Positions 9,266-18,261 of a stretch of 64,000 nt of DNA are shown piece by piece. The notes beneath the pieces are model-generated. The model made no database searches. It worked only from the letters and a program-made list of their open reading frames with translations, and was not told the origin of the DNA. The DNA is taken from contig NZ_AP027728.1 in the NCBI RefSeq assembly GCF_030296555.1, positions 1,736,001 to 1,800,000 of the forward strand, given 5' to 3'. This stretch comes from Microbacterium suwonense. GTDB lineage: Bacteria > Actinomycetota > Actinomycetes > Actinomycetales > Microbacteriaceae. Each line of letters starts with the position of its first letter. The first letter of the stretch is position 1. The translations under genes were made by a program, and so were the position numbers.

Positions 9266-10209
9266 TTGCTATTCCCTGCCTTTGTCACCTGGCGGAACCA
9301 GTCGATTGTTTCGGCCAGCCCCTCTTGCAATGAAATCGGTGTGATCTCCGGGAACAACTCGTGGATCCGCACACCATCCGACTGCGACGCACGCACATCC
9401 CCGACGCGGGCACCGACGTGCTCGCGCGCCACTGGATGCCCAAGTTCGGTCTCAATCAACGAGACCAGATCTAGCAGTGGGGTCCTTGTCCCAAAGGCAA
9501 GATTCACAGGATCTGGCGACACAACACGTCGTTCGAGCGCGGCGTATAGCGTCGCACAGACAGTCCGGACGTTGGTGAAGTCGCGCGACTGGAGACCATC
9601 TCCATGGATGGTCAACGCGCGGCCGCTCAATGCTGCGTCCAGGAAGCGTGGAATAACAGCTGCATATGCGTGATCCGCTGCCTGCTTGGGTCCGTACACG
9701 TTGAAGAAGCGGAAGGCGAGTGTCGGCAGATCATACGAATACTGGTACGCGATCATGTACGCCTCAGCGCCAAGCTTCGTCACCGCATACGGACTCATAG
9801 GTCTCGTCCAGTCGAACTCACACTTCGGGAGACTCTGGTTGGCGCCATAGACCGAGCTGGAAGATGCGAAGACGACGTGGGCCTGTGTCTCGCGTGCAGC
9901 TTCGAGAACATTCAGCGTGCCGGTGAGATTCGCGACATGACTCGCAACAGGATCCTTCACCGACCGAGGTACGCTTCCCAACGCGCCGAGATGTACGATC
10001 GCGTCGGCACCCGCAGCGGCAGACCGAACAACGCCCACATCCGCAAGGCTTCCAACGATAAGCCTCGCAGGCAATCCAGTCAGGTTCTCAGCCCTGCCAG
10101 TGCTCAAATCGTCGAGCACGACGACTTCATGTCCGTGTCCGCGCTCAGCGATGTGTGACACAAGATTGGAGCCGATGAACCCGGCACCACCTGTGATGAG
10201 AATCTTCAT
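9262..10209 (-). CDS. NAD-dependent UDP-N-acetylhexosamine 4-epimerase (WbpP/TviC-like)
   Basis: An extended short-chain dehydrogenase/reductase of about 315 aa. It has [17 protein letters not shown] (NAD binding), DDLSTG, the catalytic Ser region FASSSSVYG and YAVTKLGAE (YxxxK), followed by [11 protein letters not shown]. WbpP/TviC-type enzymes interconvert UDP-GlcNAc(A) and UDP-GalNAc(A). It is translationally coupled to the dehydrogenase, a pair also known from Vi-antigen (TviB-TviC) loci. The Met at 10209 starts the Rossmann motif and has GGAAGGG upstream; an in-frame start at 10236 would add a poorly conserved leader. Confidence 0.88.
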   Translation of the reverse strand: MKILITGGAGFIGSNLVSHIAERGHGHEVVVLDDLSTGRAENLTGLPARLIVGSLADVGVVRSAAAGADAIVHLGALGSVPRSVKDPVASHVANLTGTLNVLEAARETQAHVVFASSSSVYGANQSLPKCEFDWTRPMSPYAVTKLGAEAYMIAYQYSYDLPTLAFRFFNVYGPKQAADHAYAAVIPRFLDAALSGRALTIHGDGLQSRDFTNVRTVCATLYAALERRVVSPDPVNLAFGTRTPLLDLVSLIETELGHPVAREHVGARVGDVRASQSDGVRIHELFPEITPISLQEGLAETIDWFRQVTKAGNSK

Positions 10210-10264
10210 TTGATCAAGACCCTTCCTTCGGCCCATGTAGATAGCAGCATGTCAGCGCACCGTC

Positions 10265-11434
10265 TCACGAGGCTCTATTTTTCATCAGGAAATCGATTGT
10301 CCGGTTCCAGACAGTTGCCTGGTCAAAATCGTCAACCACCCATCGGCGTGCGTTCTCCCCCATACGCGCTCGCAGTTCATCATCGGAGAGAAGCTGAAGG
10401 ATCGCTTCCGCGAGAGCGCTCGGATCGTCCGTCTTCACAATCAGGCCCGTCACTCCATCGACAACCGAGTCAACAGCCCCGGTGGCATCTGTCGTGATCG
10501 TCGGCACACCACTCGCTGCCGCTTCGAGGACAACGTTAGGGAAGCCTTCTCTACGGGTAGGTAAGCAGAAGACATCCAGAAGAGGATAGTACGCACTCGT
10601 GTCAAGGACTTGGCCCGTCCGGACAATCCGAACATTGCCCCCAACATGTTCTTGGTCTGACAGCACGCCCCCGTCCTGTCCACCGACAAGCAACAACTGT
10701 AGCCTGATGGGCCCCGCAGCGATCAGATGCAAAGCCTCTCTGAGAGTGTCTAGACCCTTGTCGCGGTTTAGCCGTCCGACGAATCCAATCGTCGGTAAGG
10801 CGGGATCCAAACCGAGTGATTCACGCAACGAATCAGAAGTCTCGTCAGGAACCGGGCGAGGGACAAATCGCATTATATCGACGCCATTGGAGCTCCCCTT
10901 GCCCAGCACCCAGACCTTGGACGGCCGAGTGAGCTTCAACCGCAGGATCTCGTCACGCAGGCTCGGTCCCACCGAGAGAGCCCGGGTCGACAAAGCGAAG
11001 GTGAGCTTCTCGAGTACGGTCAGCACTTGACGCAGCACGCCTGTACTGGTCTCCAGCCGAAGGCCTCTCACGATGTAGACGCGGTCGGGCACTCGAGTTA
11101 TCCAGGCCGCGATCGTGCCCAGCAGACCGGCTTTCGGCGTTCCCGCGACGATGACATCCGGACGAATTTCCCGGAGAATCCGAATCCACGCTAATAGCGA
11201 GCGCAAGTCGCGTACGGGATCCGGTTCTCTTGACATCTTGATCTCGTGGAGCTGGATTCCTGAATCACGGAGACGATCAGCGTAAGCGCCGGGCCCAGAC
11301 ACGACGCGTACATCCCACCCTGACTCGACGAGGTAGTGCGCAAACCCGTCGATCAGACCGAGCGAAAGATCAACAGTAACTGCGAGGACGATGGATCGGT
11401 GCCTGCCCGTTCCTCGGCGTGTTTCACCCGTCAT
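10265..11434 (-). CDS. GT4-family glycosyltransferase (PglA/WbpH-like)
   Basis: About 389 residues with GT4 architecture. The N-terminal domain contains SLGLIDGFAHYLVESGWDV and PDVIVAGTPKAGLLGTIAAW, a motif typical of HexNAc transferases acting second on the undecaprenyl-PP sugar. The C-terminal domain has TIGFVGRLNRDKGLDTL, DVFCLPTRREGFPNVVLEAA and SGVPTITTDATGA. The ATG at 11434 overlaps the TGA of the preceding fusion gene (ATGA), fixing the start; another Met four codons upstream is possible. Position next to the initiating transferase agrees with it adding the second sugar of the repeat. Confidence 0.85.
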   Translation of the reverse strand: MTGETRRGTGRHRSIVLAVTVDLSLGLIDGFAHYLVESGWDVRVVSGPGAYADRLRDSGIQLHEIKMSREPDPVRDLRSLLAWIRILREIRPDVIVAGTPKAGLLGTIAAWITRVPDRVYIVRGLRLETSTGVLRQVLTVLEKLTFALSTRALSVGPSLRDEILRLKLTRPSKVWVLGKGSSNGVDIMRFVPRPVPDETSDSLRESLGLDPALPTIGFVGRLNRDKGLDTLREALHLIAAGPIRLQLLLVGGQDGGVLSDQEHVGGNVRIVRTGQVLDTSAYYPLLDVFCLPTRREGFPNVVLEAAASGVPTITTDATGAVDSVVDGVTGLIVKTDDPSALAEAILQLLSDDELRARMGENARRWVVDDFDQATVWNRTIDFLMKNRAS

Positions 11435-13527
11435 ATGTCGCTCCACCGATCAGCCTGATCTACGCTCGTGCTTGCGTTTTGGGACCCTAGTCCTTCATCC
11501 CGCAGGTTGCGACGCTTGGCGCCAGTAGATCGAACGCCTCCTCCTGAACCCGCAAGAATATTAAGGAGTTCAACAGACTCGCGGACAACTACCTTCTGGT
11601 TCCAACCGGGATCCTGCTGCTGACCAAACCACATCACTTCGACTCGTCGACTGAGACCCGAGAGCCGCGGAACGACCCGGCCGATGAAAAACCCACCCGT
11701 GACGATGAAACGGCACAGCCAGGCGGGCAGGCTCTTCGGCGCACGTCCTGAGGCGGCTTCCAGCACGCGGCGCACAGACATCCCCTCCCATGGCTGGAGC
11801 ACAATCCCCGGCACCTCTTTCGAAGTTGCACCGACATCGACCACGGTGGCCGCGAGACGTGCAACGCTACTCACGACGGACTGTGCGCTACCTGACGCTG
11901 CCACGCTGGCAAGAGGCGAATGCGCGAGCTTGATCAGTTGCTCGGTCGTGCGTCGTCCCTGCCCCTGCACCGAAGTGGCGCGAAGGATAATAACCCGCGG
12001 CGACAGATCACGAGCAGCAATCGCTAACAGCACCCTCTCCCCCAGCGCCTTCGAATGCGAGTACGGCGAGAATGGTGCCACTTCACTCGAGGCGTCGAGC
12101 TCCGGCCTGCGACCTTGCACGGCAGCTGAACTCAGATGTATGACTCGCTTCACACCTGCACGAGCAGCCGCCTCGGCGACGACGGCCGGCAGCAATGTAT
12201 TCGCGCCATACAGTCGTTCATCGGCGGCAGAGTCCGGAGCCGCCATCCCAGCGGCGTTGACGACCACGTCCACACCGCCCAATGCTTCCGCCAGTTCAGC
12301 GACCGTAGGATGCGGCGCTGCAGCTTCGAGGCAGCGACCCACGTCGGGATCTGCCCCAGCTGCATAAGTCAGACGTGGCGCATGGAGCTTGACGATGTCG
12401 TATCCCCGGTGCTCCAGTTCTTGGACGACTGCCGATCCCACGAAGCCGCTCGCTCCAACGACGGCCCATCGACGAACGACGTGTTCCTCGTCTGCGGGGA
12501 TGGCTCGGATCTCGTCCGCCGGAGGAACAGTCAACTTCGTCGAGGGCAGACGTGATCCACGCCAACGTGGGATTGCCAGGTAGACCGCGCACAGAACTGC
12601 GATCGCAAGCGCTCCCACCCATGGCGACGCCTTCACTACGGTGACTACGACCCCGATGATCGCGTTCGCCACTGCGAATGCTGTCACCACCCCCGATGCC
12701 GCAAGATGTGACATTCCCGTGTCTGTCAGACGCTGATATGCGTGGGTTCTGTGCGCATGTGTGATGTTTTCCCCGCGAAGCAGACGCCGGGCCATCGTCG
12801 CGACTGTGTCGGCGACGTACACAGCCATAGGGGCGAGGACCAGCAACGGAGGCACACCACCCTCGATCGCGACCACAGCAGCGATAGCGATCGAGGCACC
12901 CAGCGCGTAGCTGCCCACGTCACCAAGAAAGAACCCCGCAGTGCGCAGATTCCACGGCAGGAAGGCGACGAATGACGCAGCGATCACAGCTCCGACAAAG
13001 CTAAGCCACTGCGTACCGGTCAGCAGTCCACCCGCGACGAATGCGAGCCCGACCACGACACCATGCATCGCCGACAGTGCATTTACACCATCCATGAAGT
13101 TGGTGGTGTTCACATAACCGACGATGAGCAGCGCGCTCAGCCCGACGGCAATCCACCCGTGCGCACCGCCGACCACTATCACGGCAGTTACCACACTCAG
13201 AGCCACCTGCGTCAGCAACCGCGGTACGGCCCGAAGACTCCTGAGGTCATCGACGAACCCAAGCACGGCAAACGCGATCGTGGCGACTCCGACGATGAGA
13301 GGCTCGAACAGATTGTCAGGCAACACCAACGTGATGATCCCGACACCGACTATCCACCCGGTCAATGGTCCGAGACCGCCGGCTCTCAGCGTCGTCGTCG
13401 AATGGGATGAGCGCTCGTTGGGCACGTCCACGACACCCCACCGGATCAGAGCCGGACGGAACACGAACGGCGCCAGCCCGCTGACGCCGAACGCCGCTAC
13501 TGCGACGGCCAAAAGGGTCAATGTCAC
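11431..13527 (-). CDS. fused WecA-like phospho-sugar transferase and SDR epimerase (WbpL-WbpV type hybrid)
   Basis: One 698-residue frame holds two enzymes. Residues 1 to about 320 are a polytopic MraY/WecA-type UDP-HexNAc-1-P:polyprenyl-phosphate transferase, with RGVVDVPNERSSH-like WGVVDVPNERSSH, VLGFVDDLRSL, NTTNFMDGVN and the HAHRTHAYQRL loop. Residues about 355-640 are an extended SDR: VVGASGFVGSAVVQELEHRG, VNAAGMAAPDS, HLSSAAVQG and YSHSKALGE (YxxxK). P. aeruginosa WbpV and WbpL are the separate equivalents. The membrane half would start the polymer on undecaprenyl phosphate; the epimerase half would supply the 4-keto-reduced or epimerised sugar. Start ATG 13527 overlaps the upstream stop by four bases. 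Confidence 0.85.
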   Translation of the reverse strand: MTLTLLAVAVAAFGVSGLAPFVFRPALIRWGVVDVPNERSSHSTTTLRAGGLGPLTGWIVGVGIITLVLPDNLFEPLIVGVATIAFAVLGFVDDLRSLRAVPRLLTQVALSVVTAVIVVGGAHGWIAVGLSALLIVGYVNTTNFMDGVNALSAMHGVVVGLAFVAGGLLTGTQWLSFVGAVIAASFVAFLPWNLRTAGFFLGDVGSYALGASIAIAAVVAIEGGVPPLLVLAPMAVYVADTVATMARRLLRGENITHAHRTHAYQRLTDTGMSHLAASGVVTAFAVANAIIGVVVTVVKASPWVGALAIAVLCAVYLAIPRWRGSRLPSTKLTVPPADEIRAIPADEEHVVRRWAVVGASGFVGSAVVQELEHRGYDIVKLHAPRLTYAAGADPDVGRCLEAAAPHPTVAELAEALGGVDVVVNAAGMAAPDSAADERLYGANTLLPAVVAEAAARAGVKRVIHLSSAAVQGRRPELDASSEVAPFSPYSHSKALGERVLLAIAARDLSPRVIILRATSVQGQGRRTTEQLIKLAHSPLASVAASGSAQSVVSSVARLAATVVDVGATSKEVPGIVLQPWEGMSVRRVLEAASGRAPKSLPAWLCRFIVTGGFFIGRVVPRLSGLSRRVEVMWFGQQQDPGWNQKVVVRESVELLNILAGSGGGVRSTGAKRRNLRDEGLGSQNASTSVDQADRWSDI

Positions 13528-15413
13528 GGCACAAAATCCTCATTCTGCGCAGGGGGCAGTCTGATGGGCTCGATAATCGAGGTGTCGTTGTCGCGAGGCT
13601 CAGCGAACATCCGCGCCTCCCACCCCGCCTTGTCCAATTTCTCCGGGGCGATCGGGTCGGCGTGCGTGTGCGAGATCTTCGGGTGGAACGGGCGCTCCAG
13701 ATCCTCGTTCGACCCCACCAGCACCTCATGCAGCTTCTCGCCGTGGCGCAGTCCGGTGAAGATGATCTCGATGTTCTTGCCCGACATCGCGATCATCCGC
13801 TTCGCGACCTCCAGGATCGACACCGGCTCACCCATATCGAGGATCAGCACCTCGCCGGGCCGCCCGATGCCGCCGGCCTGGATCACCAGCTGGCACGCCT
13901 CGGGGATGGTCATGAAGTAGCGCGTCGCCTCGGGGTGAGTGACGGTCAGCGGCTTACCCTCGCGGATCAGCGTCTGGAACGTCGGCAGCATCGACCCGCG
14001 GCTGCCGATCACGTTGCCGAACCGCACCGACACGTAGTGCATTCCGGTTTCGCGAGCGGCCCACGCCGTGAGCTTCTCGGCGACGCGCTTGGAGTGTCCC
14101 AGCACGCTGGTGGGGTTAGCCGCCTTGTCGGTCGACACATTAACGAAGTGCGTCACGCCGACCCGACGCGCGGCGTTGAGCACGTTCAGCGACCCGAGCA
14201 CATTCGTCTTCCACCCCTCGTCGGGGTACTGCTCCAGCATCGGCAGGTGCTTGAGCGCCGCCGCGTGGAAGACCACCTCGGGGCGGCGGTCGTCGAAGAT
14301 GCCGTTGATCACGTCGGCATCGCGGATGTTCGCCAGGATGACATCCCGGTTGTTCAGGAGTCCGTGACCCGAAACACCTAGCTGGGCGATCTGCAGCCCG
14401 GTCTCGTCACGGTCGAGCATCATCAACTCGGCAGGCCCGAACTTCGACAGCTGACGGCACAGCTCCGAACCGATCGAGCCGCCCGCACCGGTGACCAGCA
14501 CGCGCTTGCCTGTGACATAGCCGGCGATCAGTTCGACGTTCGTATCGACAGCGTGTCGACCGATGAGGTCTTCGATGCTGATATCGCGCACGTCAGTGGC
14601 CGCCTGTTCGCCCGACATCAGGGCGTTCAGAGAGGGCGTCACGGCCACTCGGGCGCCCGCGCTCTCGGCCCGGTCGCTGATCTTACGCAAGACGACGCTG
14701 TCAGCCTGCGTCATGGCGACGATCACCATGGTGGCGCCCGTGCGCTTGACTGCCTCAGCGACCTTTGCGGTGCGCCCCACGACGGGTACCCCGCGCAGCA
14801 CCAGGTTCTTCTTCGCCGGGTCGTCGTCGAGCAGACCGACCGGACGGATCGGCGAAGTCGGGTCGGTGGTGATGTTGTGCAGCAGCTTGTCGGCGATGTA
14901 GCCGGCGCCAACGATGAGTGCGGGCTCCGCGTCGTCACCGGGCTTACGGGAGCGATCAAGCATGAGCCGGGCCAGGTAGCGCACCCCGAACATCAGCAGC
15001 AGCACGAACGGCGCAGCCAGAAACATCGTTCCACGAGGAACGCTGACGAAGTTGCCGACCGCCATGACAACCAGACCAAGCACTGCGGTGATCGCGATGA
15101 CGATGATGCTCAGCAACCGCACTTCATCGAAAGACCCGTAGGTGTGCCGTCCTCGATACAGCTTGGTCGCGTAGCCGACGGCGACCTGTATCGCTGCGGC
15201 GATCAGTGCGAGCACGATGGTTGCGAGCCATCCGCGGGGCGGCATGGTGAACTCGAACCGCAGGGCGACGGCGAGCAGCACGCCCAGACCCCAGGCGACC
15301 GCATCGACAGCTGCTGCGGCTGCACGTCGTCGTCGCTGGGCGACCGTCACCGCCGGCATCACCGCGATCTCGCCAGTCGCGGGCGCTGCAACGTCGGTCC
15401 GGTCAGTCTTCAT
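13524..15413 (-). CDS. membrane-anchored nucleotide-sugar 4,6-dehydratase (WbpM/PglF/CapD family)
   Basis: A 629-residue protein of the polysaccharide biosynthesis CapD family. Residues about 25-150 hold four hydrophobic segments. About 165-290 is a CoA-binding-like Rossmann domain (ALIVGAGYIADKLL). About 300-590 is the SDR domain with KRVLVTGAGGSIGSELCRQL, FHAAALKHLPMLE, VSTDKAANPTSVLGHSKRVA and SVRFGNVIGSRGSMLPTF. The enzyme should make UDP-4-keto-6-deoxy-HexNAc, the precursor for bacillosamine, QuiNAc or FucNAc. The downstream fused epimerase would complete the sugar. At the position of the catalytic Met/Tyr of WbpM/PglF this protein has Leu (VLGHSK). It is the first gene of the minus-strand operon. 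Confidence 0.88.
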   Translation of the reverse strand: MKTDRTDVAAPATGEIAVMPAVTVAQRRRRAAAAAVDAVAWGLGVLLAVALRFEFTMPPRGWLATIVLALIAAAIQVAVGYATKLYRGRHTYGSFDEVRLLSIIVIAITAVLGLVVMAVGNFVSVPRGTMFLAAPFVLLLMFGVRYLARLMLDRSRKPGDDAEPALIVGAGYIADKLLHNITTDPTSPIRPVGLLDDDPAKKNLVLRGVPVVGRTAKVAEAVKRTGATMVIVAMTQADSVVLRKISDRAESAGARVAVTPSLNALMSGEQAATDVRDISIEDLIGRHAVDTNVELIAGYVTGKRVLVTGAGGSIGSELCRQLSKFGPAELMMLDRDETGLQIAQLGVSGHGLLNNRDVILANIRDADVINGIFDDRRPEVVFHAAALKHLPMLEQYPDEGWKTNVLGSLNVLNAARRVGVTHFVNVSTDKAANPTSVLGHSKRVAEKLTAWAARETGMHYVSVRFGNVIGSRGSMLPTFQTLIREGKPLTVTHPEATRYFMTIPEACQLVIQAGGIGRPGEVLILDMGEPVSILEVAKRMIAMSGKNIEIIFTGLRHGEKLHEVLVGSNEDLERPFHPKISHTHADPIAPEKLDKAGWEARMFAEPRDNDTSIIEPIRLPPAQNEDFVP

Positions 15414-15502
15414 GCGTTGAACTGCTTTCTATCGATGGAGGATCCCCCGATCCCCGTCAATGTTCCCATACGATTCACAGATTCCAGGACGGGATGCGCG
15501 GA

Positions 15503-16720
15503 TCAGCCCTCTGGCGGTGCCGGCTGATCGTCCGAGTCACCGGAGTCACCGGAGTCGTCCGGGTCTGCCGGTGGAGCGGTCGTCTCGCCAGGGTCAGGTT
15601 CCTGCGAGCTCGGCGGCCGCCACTGCTGCCGCTCGCGCTCCTCACGCTCCGCGCGCTCGCGCGCTTCCTGCTCCTCGCGCTCCCGCTGTCGATCAGCCGC
15701 GACCTGATCCGCCACCACCGCGACGACAGCATCGCGGTACGCGGGCAGAGTGGCCGCCCCGTCAGCGGTCAATAGATCGGCACCGGACACGGCGGCAGCA
15801 GCTGCCGTCACTGCGTCCTTCAGCTCCTGCTCCGCATCCGGATGCTGCTCGATGACGCCCTTTGCCACACCGGGGAAGGTGGCCGCGAACGCGCTGACCT
15901 GACCGGCGAACGTCGCCGCACGGGCGTCGACCGCCGTCCGCACGGTGCGCACTTCCGCACTGCTGCGATCGATCGCATTCAGCTGCAGCTGTGCGGCGTC
16001 GATGGCCGCGGCGACCTCGGTCAGCGACTCCGAGTCGACATTGCTGGGCGTGTATACCGCCGGAAGCTCGGGCACGGTGAATGCAGCCAGCTCCTTCTGG
16101 TACGTGTCGATGGCCGCCAGCACCGTGTCGAGCGCCTTGCCGTCGGCGATCGGAATGGTCCCGGCATCCTCCGGAGCATCGGCCCATCCCTCGGGGATGT
16201 CCGCCGGATCCGTCGCCTCGCGCACCTGCTGCAGCGCCGGGCGTAGCGCCTCGGCGGCGGCGTCGGCGTCGGCGATCGCGTCGATCAGACGGCTGTGTGC
16301 CGCCTCCAGTCCGGCGGTCGCGCTCTCGATCGTCTTCTCATCTGCCGAGAGCACGTGAAGGGCGTCGGATGCAGGGCTTGCGGTCGCGATCTGCACACCG
16401 CCCATCACGCCTGCGGCGACGACGGCGACGACGGCGAGCCCCGCCGCCGCGACATTCACGACATCGATGCGACGGCGGCGATGGCGCGGCGTCGAGTGCG
16501 GAGTCTGCGGCGCCTCCGGCAGCGACGTGGCATCTGCAGCGGCACTGTTGACCATCGCGATCAGCGCCGGGCGGGCGGACGCCCGGTGGGTGCGCTCGAG
16601 GTCGGTGCGACGGTCGCCGAACAGCTCGTCCAGGCGCCGCACGGTGTGGTGATCGTCTGCGACGGCGTGCGCACCGGGCCGATGCTTGCCGTCGGGGAAG
16701 AGGTCGTCGAGTGTGGTCAT
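15503..16720 (-). CDS. single-pass membrane protein with coiled-coil-rich extracellular part, unknown function
   Basis: About 405 residues with no family I recognise. The N-terminal 90 residues are hydrophilic and cytoplasmic-like (TTLDDLFPDGKHRPGA; RRLDELFGDRRTDLERTH). After the basic stretch RHRRRRID comes one membrane segment (VNVAAAGLAVVAVVAAGVMG). The outer part is Ala/Asp/Glu-rich and probably helical. It ends in a charged QRE/ARE helix and a Pro/Asp/Ser tail. The layout resembles an anti-sigma-like or scaffold protein, but no zinc motif is visible. The ATG at 16720 has AGGAAG eight bases upstream. It diverges from the first Wzc-like kinase, suggesting a role in EPS assembly or its regulation. 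Confidence 0.7.
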   Translation of the reverse strand: MTTLDDLFPDGKHRPGAHAVADDHHTVRRLDELFGDRRTDLERTHRASARPALIAMVNSAAADATSLPEAPQTPHSTPRHRRRRIDVVNVAAAGLAVVAVVAAGVMGGVQIATASPASDALHVLSADEKTIESATAGLEAAHSRLIDAIADADAAAEALRPALQQVREATDPADIPEGWADAPEDAGTIPIADGKALDTVLAAIDTYQKELAAFTVPELPAVYTPSNVDSESLTEVAAAIDAAQLQLNAIDRSSAEVRTVRTAVDARAATFAGQVSAFAATFPGVAKGVIEQHPDAEQELKDAVTAAAAAVSGADLLTADGAATLPAYRDAVVAVVADQVAADRQREREEQEARERAEREERERQQWRPPSSQEPDPGETTAPPADPDDSGDSGDSDDQPAPPEG

Positions 16721-16825
16721 CAGGGCTTCCTGTCGTGCCGGTGCCGTGGTCGAGTCGAACAACCGGGTAACTTAGAGGATAGTCGGGAGGTCGTCTCCCG
16801 CATCCGATCCCCTCCAGGAGCCCGC
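16721..16825. promoter_or_regulatory. divergent intergenic region upstream of the Wzc-like kinase genes
   Basis: About 105 bases between two divergent starts, so promoters for both directions are expected here. A relatively AT-rich patch (AACTTAGAGGATAGT, 16768-16782) could be a -10 region for the plus-strand kinase operon. No operator was recognised. Confidence 0.35.
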
Positions 16826-18197
16826 GTGGATCTGCGTGACTTCCTCCGCGTTCTGCGACGAAACCTCATCGTCGTGATCGCGGCGACCGTGATCGGTCTG
16901 TGCAGCGGCGCGATCGTCGGCGTGGTGACGCCGCAGCGCTACGAGGCGTCGACCCAGCTGATGGTTGCTGTCGACACCGGTGCGTCATCGACTCCGGTCG
17001 AATTGAACCAGGCCAACAGCTACGCGCAGCAGGTGGCCGAGAGCTACCGCAGTGTGCTGACCAGCTCACTGGTGCTGCAGCCCGTGATCGACGACCTGGG
17101 TCTCGACCTGACGGCGGCGCAGCTGGGCGGCAAGGTGTCGACGAGCCTGGCCACCCGCGGCGTGCTGATCACCGCGACGGTCAGCGACGCCAATCCCGGC
17201 CAGGCGGCTCGCATCGCCAACGCGATCGGCGACAGCTTCGCCTCGGTCATCACCGGTCAGCTCGAGAAGCGCGAGCAGGCGACGTCGTACAGCATCCGCA
17301 TCGTCACCGTGCAGCCGGCCACCGTCCCGACGAAACCGGTGGCACCCAACCTGCGCCTCTCGCTCGTGCTCGGCACCCTGCTCGGCTTCGCGGCAGGAGT
17401 CGGGATCGCGCTGCTGCGCGCGGTGCTCGATCGCCGCATCCGTACGCTCAGCGATGTCGAGAAGGCGGTCGCCGCTCCCGTGCTGGGCGGCGTGACCTTC
17501 GACCCGAAAGCATCCGACCGTCCGCTGATCGTCGCGCACGCGCCACGGGACCCGCGTGCCGAGGCCTTCCGCAGCCTGCGCACGAACGTGCGATTCCTGT
17601 TCCCGCAGACCGGCACCGGAGTCTTCGCCGTCACCAGCGCCGGCCCCGGTGAGGAAGTCGACCATGGCCGGCAACCTGGCCATCGCCCTCGGAGAATCTG
17701 GCTACCGTGTGGCGCTGGTCGATGCCGATCTGCGCAAACCACGCGTGGCGGGCCTGTTCGGCATCGAAGGCGGGATCGGTCTGAGCGATGTGCTGATCGG
17801 CCGCGTCGTGGTGAGCGACGTGATGCAGCGCTGGGGTCGCGGCACGGTGTTCCTGCTGCCGGCGGGCACCACTCCGCCCAATCCGGCCGAACTGCTCGGC
17901 TCCGACGCGATGGCTGCACTCGTCGAGGATCTGAAGGCCGCGTTCGACGTCGTGATCATCGATGCGCCGCCGGTGCTGCCGGTCACCGATGCCGCCGTGC
18001 TATCGCGTCTGACCACCGGGATGCTGCTGGTCGCGGCCGCCGAAGCGACCACGATCGACAACCTGACCGCTGCCGCTGCACGCATCGACTCCGCCGACGG
18101 CACGGTGCTGGGCACCGTCGTCTCGATGCTGCCGATCCACGGCGCCGATAAGACCGCCTACGGCACCTACGGCTACGGAGTGCCCACGAAAGTGTGA
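16826..18197 (+). CDS. Wzc/CapAB-like chain-length determinant and BY-type tyrosine kinase, frameshifted in the Walker A motif
   Basis: The GTG at 16826 is preceded by CCAGGAG. Residues 1-200 are a Wzz domain (ELRDF-type start, TM1 LIVVIAATVIGLCSGAIVG, TM2 LSLVLGTLLGFAAGVGIALL). Then comes a CpsD/CapB kinase domain with AEAFRSLRTNVRF, VTSAGPGE, ALVDADLRKP, VVIIDAPPV and a Tyr-rich tail (TAYGTYGYG). At 17651-17657 the expected GEGKS is broken: GGT-GAG-GAA-GTC is read where the paralogue at 19.1 kb has GGT-GAG-GGC-AAG-TCG. Two bases are missing. The rest of the frame continues cleanly to 18197 (corrected about 457 aa). Such kinases control polymer length through autophosphorylation. If the deletion is real, ATP binding would be lost. 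Confidence 0.82.
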
Positions 18198-18261
18198 CCG
18201 CGGCCGAGACCGGTCGTGTGTGAGAATCGTTTACTGTCTGACCTTTGAGGAGAAGAGCCCG

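Noticed and set aside
16295..16825. Upstream extension of the first kinase frame
   Set aside because: It runs antisense through the membrane-protein gene. The GTG at 16826 has a good ribosome site and the normal Wzz start.
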